Of a DNA stretch of 50,217 nt, positions 28,208 to 36,519 are shown one piece after another. The notes under the pieces are model-generated. The model ran no database searches. It was given only the letters and a program-made list of their open reading frames with translations, and had not been told where the DNA came from. Position 1 is the stretch's first letter. Every line of letters begins with the position of its first letter. The stretch covers positions 1 to 50,217 of the forward strand of contig JAMPEL010000009.1 of NCBI GenBank assembly GCA_023665185.1, given 5' to 3'. This stretch comes from Roseburia sp. (GTDB taxonomy: Bacteria; Bacteroidota; Bacteroidia; Bacteroidales; Bacteroidaceae). Both the position numbers and the translations under genes were made by a program.

Positions 28208-29428
28208 ATGAGACTATTAGATTTCATATTCGGCATAAAGAAAGAAGCAAAAACTTCTGTGGCACAGTTAAAACCGGTAGCGAAGCCACAACCGATGGTT
28301 CCAAGACCTACGACAACGATAAGTTCTACTCCAAAAGCTGCAGAGCTGAGTATTACTCCGTTTGTATTCGAGTCAAACCAACACCAGCGTTACGAGAATG
28401 GTAATCCTGTACAAGGCTTGCAAGAATGCTCTCGTACAATTAAGGTTGAAAAGAATGTCAATGGTTGCAGTGGTTATCAATTGAAGAACGGTGATGGCTA
28501 TATCGTTCGTTTGATTAATGGAGATACTGGTCAACCTCAGATGTCAACTAAGCCTATGCGCGTAATCAAATCAACTGTTACTGATGTCATTCTTAGAGGG
28601 TATGTGGTAAGTGCACAGACTCCTTTGGGCTTTCAGAATTTTGATATGTCTGACTATGGACTTACAGTTTCTCTTAAAGACGGTAAGGTCGTAAAGTGTG
28701 TTCTTCATATGTATGACCGAAAAGTGGATATTGAATACCGAAAAGTATTAACAAAATCTTTTTATCAATCATCAAACAAAGCTTCTGCAAAAGAGGAGTT
28801 AACTGAAGTTGAATTATATGTTGTTCAAGCATTAGCACAATTGGGTGCTGGAAATGATGGTGACGCAGTATATCATCCATTGTATAAAGCGTGGCGATCA
28901 TTCCAAAATAATCCCGGTCAACTTAAGAATATTATTAATGCTGGCTCATTTGGTAAGGGTATGATGATATTCTTGTCGTATGGTACTGTTACAGACATTG
29001 ACGACAAACAGCAGTTAGCAAGTATTGCTTATTTATTTTTAAGTCTTGCCATTCAAAACAATCAAAACGATGTAAATCTGATATTAATCCGTTTGCTAGT
29101 TATGCTAAATAACCGTGAGGCTTTCGAATATACAGTCTCATCTGTAGTAAATAAGGAAGAAAATATAATGTTTATGAACATGAATCCTTTTAAAGCAAGA
29201 GATGCAATGTTTAAGATGGAATATGCAGATTTGTCGAAAGATTCTCGCTTGTTATCTGTTGACATTTTTATGCAAACATATCAAGACCTAAGAAGTAAAA
29301 TACAATCAGGTTTCTTCGGTCAAAATAAATCGGAGATTTCCATTATAACAGAGGGAAGAAATCTTCATAAAGAAGTTACAGAATATCTTGTAAACAAGAT
29401 CCTAGAAGAAAACGATATAGATTTTTAA
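28208..29428 (+). CDS. Hypothetical protein of the cargo operon
   Basis: A 406-aa predicted cytoplasmic protein that I do not recognise. Residues 1-20 are basic/hydrophobic (MRLLDFIFGIKKEAK), and 20-60 are a Pro/Thr/Ser-rich linker (KPVAKPQPMVPRPTTTISS). About 65-185 look beta-rich (GYQLKNGDGYIVRLINGD, GYVVSAQTPLGFQNFDMSDY), and 200-400 are helical with a stretch AYLFLSLAIQNNQNDVNLIL that has the look of a helical repeat or TerB-like fold, though no motif is decisive. The start is the ATG 13 bases after the previous stop. It is 11 bases from the DUF1848 gene, so it is very likely part of the same system. Confidence 0.7.
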   Translation: MRLLDFIFGIKKEAKTSVAQLKPVAKPQPMVPRPTTTISSTPKAAELSITPFVFESNQHQRYENGNPVQGLQECSRTIKVEKNVNGCSGYQLKNGDGYIVRLINGDTGQPQMSTKPMRVIKSTVTDVILRGYVVSAQTPLGFQNFDMSDYGLTVSLKDGKVVKCVLHMYDRKVDIEYRKVLTKSFYQSSNKASAKEELTEVELYVVQALAQLGAGNDGDAVYHPLYKAWRSFQNNPGQLKNIINAGSFGKGMMIFLSYGTVTDIDDKQQLASIAYLFLSLAIQNNQNDVNLILIRLLVMLNNREAFEYTVSSVVNKEENIMFMNMNPFKARDAMFKMEYADLSKDSRLLSVDIFMQTYQDLRSKIQSGFFGQNKSEISIITEGRNLHKEVTEYLVNKILEENDIDF

Positions 29429-29439
29429 TTCATAAGCGC

Positions 29440-30528
29440 ATGGCTTGGAAGAAGGCAACTATTCAACTCGATAACGGAACTTTGGTTGATGCTCAAGTTC
29501 CAGAAATCGTTTCGGTAAGTAGAAGTACGGATATTCCTGCTTTCTATGCAGACTGGTTCTTTCATAGATTGGAGAAAGGATATTCCGCGTGGACGAATCC
29601 GTTTAATGGCAAGAAAAGTTATGTATCGTATCAGAATACACGTTTTATTGTATTTTGGTCTAAGAATCCAGAGAGGTTGATTCCTCACTTAGATAAGTTA
29701 GAACAGCATACGCCGAAGATAAAGTGTTACATCCAGTACACCCTTAACGATTATGTCGTTGAAGGTTTAGAGAAAGGCGTGCCTTCTGTCGAGAAACGTA
29801 TAGATACATTCAAACAGCTTGTTGATAAGCTTGGAAAAGGTCATGTTGTTTGGCGTTTCGACCCATTGATTCTCATAGACAAAATCTCAATGGACGATTT
29901 GTTACAGAAGATTGAATATATTGGCGATCAGCTCTATGGTTATACTGAAAAATTAGTGTTTAGCTTTGCAGATATTGAATCATACAAGAAGGTTAAGAAC
30001 AACCTTATCCGCAACAATGTACATTATCAGGAGTGGACTCAAGAACAGATGATTGAGTTTGCCAAATGTCTTTCTACGCTCAATAAAACCAAAGGTTGGA
30101 ACTATGAGTTAGCCACTTGTGGTGAGAAACCAGAGTATAAAGAATATGGCATTCAGCCTAATCACTGCGTGGATGACAATTTGATGATTCGTTTTGCATG
30201 GCGCGACGAAGTCCTAATGAAATTCCTCGGAGTGGAAATTCAATCCAAAGATGCTACGTTAAGCCTATTTGATGTTCCGGAAGTAATTCCAGAGAATGCC
30301 ATCATGCTTGACGATAATATTCATTATGCTATCAAAAAGAAATCTAATAAAGACAAGGGGCAACGAACGCTGTGCGGATGTATGGTAAGCAAAGATGTTG
30401 GGCAATACGACACATGCCCACACCAATGCGAATATTGCTATGCAAACACAAGCAAAGAACTTGCATTGGCGAACTATAAAGTAGCCAAAGAATCAAGCTT
30501 CCAATGTGAAACAATAACAGGAAGATAA
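29440..30528 (+). CDS. DUF1848 protein with C-terminal CxxxCxxC cluster
   Basis: A 362-aa protein matching the DUF1848 family: EIVSVSRSTDIPAFYADWF near the N-terminus, FIVFWSKNPERLIPHLD, VVWRFDPLIL in the middle, and the C-terminal signature CGCMVSKDVGQYDTC, CPHQCEYCYAN. Cys326, Cys330 and Cys333 form a CxxxCxxC motif like that of radical SAM enzymes, placed at the C-terminus instead of the N-terminus; Cys312 and Cys314 precede it. A Fe-S cluster and a radical-SAM-like barrel are therefore plausible, but the reaction is unknown. The helicase gene begins one base after the stop, which argues for tight coupling of expression. Confidence 0.85.
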   Translation: MAWKKATIQLDNGTLVDAQVPEIVSVSRSTDIPAFYADWFFHRLEKGYSAWTNPFNGKKSYVSYQNTRFIVFWSKNPERLIPHLDKLEQHTPKIKCYIQYTLNDYVVEGLEKGVPSVEKRIDTFKQLVDKLGKGHVVWRFDPLILIDKISMDDLLQKIEYIGDQLYGYTEKLVFSFADIESYKKVKNNLIRNNVHYQEWTQEQMIEFAKCLSTLNKTKGWNYELATCGEKPEYKEYGIQPNHCVDDNLMIRFAWRDEVLMKFLGVEIQSKDATLSLFDVPEVIPENAIMLDDNIHYAIKKKSNKDKGQRTLCGCMVSKDVGQYDTCPHQCEYCYANTSKELALANYKVAKESSFQCETITGR

Positions 30529-30529
30529 G

Positions 30530-33500
30530 ATGTCGAATTATAAAGATAAGATAAAGAAATTGCCTCGTGTCACCTTAGATGAAATATCAAAGGTCTGTCG
30601 TGATATGCTTCCTGAAGCATATAAGGAACGCCCTTGGCTTTTGCCGTATGGTGATAAAAATTATGCAAAGATTTTTGACAAAGAAGACGAACTGAATGGC
30701 TATGCTGCCGCATACACCAATTGGCATAAGGGAAAGTTGCGCATCGCTTTTGACCATACTCCATCTGATACATTTGTGGGCGAAATTGCAGTGATAGACT
30801 GGGCTTGTGGACAAGGTTTGGCAACAATATTCCTTCATGAGTATCTTGAAGAAATACATTATAATTGCCGAATAAAGGAAGTAATACTCGTTGAACCTTC
30901 CGAAAAAGCCCTTAATCGTGCTAAATTTAATATTGAGGCAATTGATAACAAAATCAAAGTTTCTACAGTAAATAAAAAATTGGATGAAGTAATTGATTTT
31001 GATATTAAACTTTTTGAAAAGCGGAAGGTTATACACCTATTCTCTAACATTTTCGACATTCAAGGAATAAGTCTCAAGCATATCAGCGAAAATCTTTTGG
31101 TAAATCTTTCTAAGGACAACTATGTGCTGTGTGTAAGTCCCTACTACCAACAAGTGGAAAGTCGTTACAATACATTGCTCCAATATTTTCAACGTCCACT
31201 AGTATGGCAGTTCCGCGATTCACAATCACAAAAAAACGTTCTAGGATATACCTATAATATTCTATCGTTAAAGTTCCTCGCTGATAAGGCTGAACAGATT
31301 ATTAAATATGATTATTTCCCTGCATCACAATTCCGTGCGTGTTTCGCATTGGAATGTGTGAAACCTGTGGTAGATGATTTTGGTACTCACACATACCTTG
31401 ATGTATATGCTCCATACGAACTTGGTGCAAACATCAGTGATGATGTAGAGCCAATCTTTGCTGTACTCAATAATATTGTGAGTCGAGGACTTCCTACTAA
31501 GCCTTCTTTAAAAGTTGAGAAAACTCTTAGCGAGAAATTATCTTGCTCAGAAGTTTCTACACTTTATGGAGGTTTTCGTTTCAACTCTTTGTTGAATCAT
31601 GCCGACGAATTAAAGTTGAAAGAGTATGCCAAGACGGAGTGCTTAGGTGAAGATTTGCGCATCAATCAATTGCTCTATACGCCTATTGCAATAGCAAGAG
31701 TGCATAAGGTCTTTGTGGAAGCTTTAATTAGCTATCGTTTAAATTTGCAGAAAGACGAGTGGAATATACTCATTGAAGAATGTGACGTTCCGTTCGCTAA
31801 GTTAGCTGTTGAAGATTTCAAGGAAATGTTCAATCATCTTGCTGCTTTGTCTCAAGATTTCGACAACATGCGTATTCCACACATAAACCTGCATGTCATA
31901 TCTAGCAAAGTTTACAAAGATTCACCGCTTCTTGAAGAAGATGCTATCTTTGATCCGACGGAAGAAATACGTAATACGACCTTTGATCTGGTAATTAGGT
32001 ACTCTTCTACTCCAAAGACGAAAGACTGCAACTTTACAGAATATCAAGTTAATAATGATAGTTTCTATTGCATATTTCCGGCAACAGAACGATATGCAGA
32101 GCGTTACATATACACTACAGATAGATTGGACTATTACCCACTTATACAAGAGGAAAACAAACCAGTTGATGAATCTGTAAAACATTTGAGATATTTCTTA
32201 CAACTTCTTTTTAGAAAGGTGGATTTTCGACCAGGTCAGCTTCCGATTCTCTCAAGAGTCCTACAAAACAAATCGGTTATCGGTCTTTTGCCAACAGGTG
32301 GAGGCAAATCGCTCACTTATCAGTTGGCTGCGTTCCTACAACCTGGCATCAGCCTTGTTATTGACCCTCTAGTCTCACTTATGAAGGATCAATATGATGG
32401 ACTTATCAATGCTGGTATAGACTGCTGCACCTACATCAATTCACAAGTTTACGACACACGTGCAGAGCGTGAGTACGACATGGAGCATTCGAAGTGTCTA
32501 TTCGTTTTTATGTCGCCCGAACGTTTGTGTATTCACGGTTTCCGTCAGAGGCTTCGTAATATGCAAGACCTAAATGTGTATTTTGCATATGGTGTCATTG
32601 ATGAGGTACATTGTGTTTCCGAATGGGGACATGATTTCAGATTTTCATATTTACATTTAGGGAGAAATCTCTATCAGTATGTTTTGCCAAAGCAAACTTC
32701 GGGACATGAACATATCTCGCTTTTGGGTTTGACGGCAACAGCTTCATTTGACGTTTTGGCAGATGTAGAACGAGAACTTTCTGGAGAAGGTGCATTTCCG
32801 TTAGATAATGATGCTGTCGTTAGATATGAAAATACCAATAGACTGGAACTGCAATATCGAGTAGTTCAAGTTGACGCCTCTGGTTGCAATGATAAATGGG
32901 ATGTCTATGAGCGAAAGAACGATATGGCAGCTCAAGTCTTATGTGATTCATTAGGTTGTCTTAAAGAACTTGAGAAACCAGAAAACATCAAGCGTATCAA
33001 AAACAGATTTCTCCAACGAGAGAATATTATGGATGATGATGTAATTGATGAAATCAACGAGCGAAACATTGCGGTTACTGTGGATAAAGAATGGGCTACG
33101 AGCGAAAATGGTAATGCCTCAGCCATTGTGTTTTGCCCCCACAGGGTTGGTTCTCTCGGTGTAAATGACTCTGCCAAGAAACGTGGCGTAAAAAGTGCCA
33201 TAGCAGCAAGCCTTGGTACGCAACGTGTGAGTAACTATGTAGGTGGTGATGAACTTACCGAACAAGATAGGTTTCTTCATGGAGATACTAATATCATGGT
33301 AGCAACCAAAGCTTTTGGTATGGGCATTGACAAACCAAACGTACGCTTTACACTGAACATCAATCACTCAGGTTCCTTGGAAGGTTATGTACAGGAAGCT
33401 GGCCGTGCGGGACGAGATCGAAAAATGGCTTTATCCACAATCATGTATTGTCCTCAAGAGTTCAGTGAGCAAAACGAACGCACTCGTATATATGAAACTG

Positions 33501-34816
33501 TACCTGTAGATTACGGAGTACATCAATTTTTCTACGAGAACAACTTCATTGGGGCTGATTTTGAGAAATGGATTATGTATTTCTTAATGTCTAAGAATAC
33601 AAATACCATCCTTGAAGTTGGTGAAGAGCAGAAGAATGTTGAAAGTGTTTCGGGCTTCTTAGATAAGTTGATGTCAGCTCAACTGGAAGAAGAATTAATC
33701 TACTACATCTCTTATACTTACACGACAGAAGATGTGCGTTGGATAAATGAAATGCTCACAAAAAACAATCTTCCTCGATTTAAAACCGATTATGATCTTC
33801 GTCTGGAAGAGGAGGGTAAACGAAAATACGGCTTTGTACGCCCAGCGTATAATTATGGTTATGCTGACTATACAGAAGCCCTTCAAAAGGCTATCTATCG
33901 CATGTGCTGCGTTGGCGTTATTGACGATTTCACTCAAGACTACTACAATCAACGTTTCCGTATTGTAACTAAGAGAAAAGCTGATGGACATTATTTCATG
34001 GCTCTAAAGCAATTCTTGAAACGATATTATACCGATGAACGAGCAGATATTGAAATAGCTAAAGCTCATGAAGTGAGAGGCTACAATGAGATTCAACAAT
34101 GCCTTTCATTTATTACAGAGTTTGTCTATTGCAAGATTGCAATGAAGCGCAAACGTGCAATGCAAGATATGGAGGACTTCTGTAATAGAGCCGTTCATAG
34201 CACTAAGAATTGGTTGGAAATAAATGAAGACCTTAAAGACGACATTTATTACTATTTCAATTCTAAATATGCACGAGATGACTATGAAACGGAGCTTGGA
34301 GAATCTTTCTCATTGGCTAAAGATACAGATCATGGTAAGTATTCATCATTCGACATACTCTTTAAGTATTTACGTGTTGTTGATGATGACGTGATGGGAT
34401 CAAGTGATTCACAAATTGGTAACATCAAGCACCTGCATGGTGCTGTCAGATTAATTCGTCGTTCTTTGACGGATACTAATCCTACTCTTGATATGCTTAA
34501 TGCTTATTGTCTTTTATTCCTTGGAGTTGGCGACAATAAAAACCTCGCAAATGAAATGAGAGATAGCTATATTAACGCATACAAAGAGTTCAGAGAAAGA
34601 AATATTAATAACATCAAGGACTTCTATACCTATATGAAGCATTTCAAAGAAGAAATCCAAAAGAAAGGACGCAATGTCGTTGACGAGAAGGAAATGATGC
34701 TCATCAATGGATGGGAAGCAGAAGCAGAGCTTATCATTCACTCATCTTGGATAAAGATGTTTAGAGCTAAATTTGTAGGATCCACAAAAGATAATGTTCA
34801 ATCAAGCAAAAAGTAA
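30530..34816 (+). CDS. Methyltransferase-like + RecQ-like helicase fusion
   Basis: A 1,428-aa protein. Residues about 80-135 have a class I methyltransferase motif I and acidic strand 2 (VIDWACGQGLATIFLHEYL, then VILVEPSEKALNRAKFNIEA), so the N-terminus probably binds S-adenosylmethionine or is a degenerate relative. After about 400 unassigned residues a RecQ-type SF2 helicase starts near 570 (VDFRPGQLPIL, Walker A PTGGGKS at 588-594, box II DEVH at 691-694 in place of DEAH, GLTATAS, ATKAFGMGIDKPNVRF, and YVQEAGRAGRD). A large insert separates the two helicase lobes, and the last 400 residues are unassigned helical sequence. It is the core enzyme of the cargo operon and likely acts on DNA; defence is inferred. 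Confidence 0.88.
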   Translation: MSNYKDKIKKLPRVTLDEISKVCRDMLPEAYKERPWLLPYGDKNYAKIFDKEDELNGYAAAYTNWHKGKLRIAFDHTPSDTFVGEIAVIDWACGQGLATIFLHEYLEEIHYNCRIKEVILVEPSEKALNRAKFNIEAIDNKIKVSTVNKKLDEVIDFDIKLFEKRKVIHLFSNIFDIQGISLKHISENLLVNLSKDNYVLCVSPYYQQVESRYNTLLQYFQRPLVWQFRDSQSQKNVLGYTYNILSLKFLADKAEQIIKYDYFPASQFRACFALECVKPVVDDFGTHTYLDVYAPYELGANISDDVEPIFAVLNNIVSRGLPTKPSLKVEKTLSEKLSCSEVSTLYGGFRFNSLLNHADELKLKEYAKTECLGEDLRINQLLYTPIAIARVHKVFVEALISYRLNLQKDEWNILIEECDVPFAKLAVEDFKEMFNHLAALSQDFDNMRIPHINLHVISSKVYKDSPLLEEDAIFDPTEEIRNTTFDLVIRYSSTPKTKDCNFTEYQVNNDSFYCIFPATERYAERYIYTTDRLDYYPLIQEENKPVDESVKHLRYFLQLLFRKVDFRPGQLPILSRVLQNKSVIGLLPTGGGKSLTYQLAAFLQPGISLVIDPLVSLMKDQYDGLINAGIDCCTYINSQVYDTRAEREYDMEHSKCLFVFMSPERLCIHGFRQRLRNMQDLNVYFAYGVIDEVHCVSEWGHDFRFSYLHLGRNLYQYVLPKQTSGHEHISLLGLTATASFDVLADVERELSGEGAFPLDNDAVVRYENTNRLELQYRVVQVDASGCNDKWDVYERKNDMAAQVLCDSLGCLKELEKPENIKRIKNRFLQRENIMDDDVIDEINERNIAVTVDKEWATSENGNASAIVFCPHRVGSLGVNDSAKKRGVKSAIAASLGTQRVSNYVGGDELTEQDRFLHGDTNIMVATKAFGMGIDKPNVRFTLNINHSGSLEGYVQEAGRAGRDRKMALSTIMYCPQEFSEQNERTRIYETVPVDYGVHQFFYENNFIGADFEKWIMYFLMSKNTNTILEVGEEQKNVESVSGFLDKLMSAQLEEELIYYISYTYTTEDVRWINEMLTKNNLPRFKTDYDLRLEEEGKRKYGFVRPAYNYGYADYTEALQKAIYRMCCVGVIDDFTQDYYNQRFRIVTKRKADGHYFMALKQFLKRYYTDERADIEIAKAHEVRGYNEIQQCLSFITEFVYCKIAMKRKRAMQDMEDFCNRAVHSTKNWLEINEDLKDDIYYYFNSKYARDDYETELGESFSLAKDTDHGKYSSFDILFKYLRVVDDDVMGSSDSQIGNIKHLHGAVRLIRRSLTDTNPTLDMLNAYCLLFLGVGDNKNLANEMRDSYINAYKEFRERNINNIKDFYTYMKHFKEEIQKKGRNVVDEKEMMLINGWEAEAELIIHSSWIKMFRAKFVGSTKDNVQSSKK

Positions 34817-34831
34817 AAAAACAATAAAGAT

Positions 34832-35650
34832 ATGGAAGATAAATCTATTCTCGAGATCCTTACTCAATTAGAGTGTGACTTGAAAGATATCAGAGCTGCC
34901 AAAGAGCAAATTAATGACGTGTTAGAAACAGATAGTGAAATCAACGAGAACCTCGCAGATTATGCGCAACAATTGGCCTCCATTGTCACTCAACTTGGCT
35001 CTTTGAAAGATCTTATCAAATCAGAGGTGAAAGATATCGTTTCAGATGTAGATGCTGATGTAACTGAGCGTCTAACCTCTGTTGCCAAACTCGTTTCCAA
35101 TATAGGAATGTTGTCATCAGAGATTGAAGGTAACGCTAAGAAGGTCGTCTCTAATACAACTGCGGCAATGAATGACTCATGCACCAAAGTCATCAGAAAT
35201 TTTGAAGCTAGTATCAAGAGCACCAGTGAGGTTTTCTCGAAACAGACTACTGCTAGTGTTAATAAACTAGCTCAAGTTGCTACGGATTTGAAAGGTTCCG
35301 CTACAGACTTTTCTGGTTCAAAGAAGGAGATTTTCCAAAAGATTGATACTCTATCAAGGGATTTGTCCGCTCTTAAGACCGTAGTCGACAGCCTCGATAA
35401 GATTATATCGGAACTCGTGAGTAAAAATATCCAACAATCAAAAGACTTGCAAACGGTCAATGAAAATATCAATAGGGTTCTAACAACCTTCAAAAGCCAT
35501 GAGGTTTCTCTTCAAAGTGCAGTAACAACTATTGAAAAGAAAAATGACAAGGTCAAGGATGAACTTAAAAGTGCAATTGATACCAACAAAAAAATTTTAT
35601 TTTGTATTGTAGCTTTGGTGATTATTGATATAATTCTGCGATTTATCTAA
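34832..35650 (+). CDS. Coiled-coil protein with C-terminal membrane anchor
   Basis: A 272-aa protein, last in the cargo operon and 15 bases after the helicase gene. Almost the whole length is predicted coiled coil with heptad-like spacing (LADYAQQLASIVTQLGSLKD, DLSALKTVVDSLDKIISELV), reminiscent of methyl-accepting or SMC-like rods. The last 18 residues form one hydrophobic segment (ILFCIVALVIIDIILRFI), so it is likely tail-anchored in the inner membrane with the rod in the cytoplasm. I do not recognise a family. With the three-TM protein it gives the operon two membrane partners, a layout seen in systems that act at the membrane; that role is inferred. Confidence 0.75.
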   Translation: MEDKSILEILTQLECDLKDIRAAKEQINDVLETDSEINENLADYAQQLASIVTQLGSLKDLIKSEVKDIVSDVDADVTERLTSVAKLVSNIGMLSSEIEGNAKKVVSNTTAAMNDSCTKVIRNFEASIKSTSEVFSKQTTASVNKLAQVATDLKGSATDFSGSKKEIFQKIDTLSRDLSALKTVVDSLDKIISELVSKNIQQSKDLQTVNENINRVLTTFKSHEVSLQSAVTTIEKKNDKVKDELKSAIDTNKKILFCIVALVIIDIILRFI

Positions 35651-35760
35651 CATTTGACACCACTCTCAATAAAAGAAAAACGTAGTAGTAATACTGCTAG
35701 TTACTTTCTCTGATATACGTGATCTGAATGCACAGTCTATCATAAAAAAACTTGAAACAT

Positions 35761-35795
35761 TTTCTCTGTATCTTAGTAATAAAAATACAGAGAAA
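35761..35795. terminator. Bidirectional terminator between cargo operon and mob genes
   Basis: A perfect 11-bp inverted repeat (TTTCTCTGTAT at 35,761-35,771 with its complement at 35,785-35,795, 13-nt loop) lies between two convergent transcription units. The remainder of 35,651-35,871 shows no gene. Confidence 0.6.
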
Positions 35796-35871
35796 GCTGA
35801 GTGCGTATAGTAAAATACTATCTCAGACACACTTTCTGGTACAGTATTGACATGTGTGGATAATAAATATA

Positions 35872-36519
35872 CTAATCATCTTTTTTAACAACCTTTACTT
35901 TTTCAATAAAAGACTGATGTTGCTCTTTCACCGCCCGATACATTGAATAATGCGCAAAGGATTCTTCCTTATACTTCAAGCTGCTAACTGAAGCTACAAC
36001 AGCCCACATGAGAAGAACGACAATAAAAGCCACGACATACCGAAGTTTAATATGATAACCACGTATAAACATCCCATTGATATTGGGTGGAATAATGGTG
36101 ATAGGATATTTCAGCTCATGAACTTTTGCCAATATCTCATCCTGACGTTTTAAGATATTGGAGGTATTTGCTTCGATAGTCATACGATTGAGATTGTAAT
36201 CGCAAACGTGTGTGTAGAGATATTCAAGCAACTTTGATTTCTGCTTAAACAGTTCAACAAGTTTCGGGAACCATAAGGAAAACGGCAATGTATCCGGCTG
36301 CTGTTTCCAGACATGTTTCTTCACCACTGACAACGCATCGTTCCAACAAGTACAGAAACTTTTGGCTACTCCATTATAAATGGTCTTCTCATCAAGGTTC
36401 ACTTTGACAGATTGCTCCGATGCAGGGACAGATGCATTCTGCTTTTCAATACATTCTTTTAGTTCGTTGATACTTTGACGCAAATTCGCGAGATTTGCTG
36501 CAACTACATCTTCTTTCAT
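35872..36519 (-). CDS. Membrane-anchored mobilization-associated protein
   Basis: A 215-aa protein encoded directly after the relaxase; the relaxase stop and this ATG overlap by one base (TAATG). The N-terminal half is helical and coiled-coil-like, and one transmembrane helix lies at about residues 163-180 (VAFIVVLLMWAVVASVSSL), followed by a charged tail. Proteins of this size and position accompany relaxases in Bacteroidetes mobilizable elements, but the exact function is not known to me; coupling of the relaxosome to the membrane is plausible. The C-terminus is toward the cargo operon, with which it converges. Confidence 0.75.
   Translation of the reverse strand: MKEDVVAANLANLRQSINELKECIEKQNASVPASEQSVKVNLDEKTIYNGVAKSFCTCWNDALSVVKKHVWKQQPDTLPFSLWFPKLVELFKQKSKLLEYLYTHVCDYNLNRMTIEANTSNILKRQDEILAKVHELKYPITIIPPNINGMFIRGYHIKLRYVVAFIVVLLMWAVVASVSSLKYKEESFAHYSMYRAVKEQHQSFIEKVKVVKKDD

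Noticed and set aside
27490..34816. Direct identification of the cargo operon as Shango
   Set aside because: A RecQ-like helicase with small helical/membrane partners is reminiscent, but the DUF1848 gene, the methyltransferase-like domain and the gene number do not match what I recall of Shango; a model search is needed before using the name.
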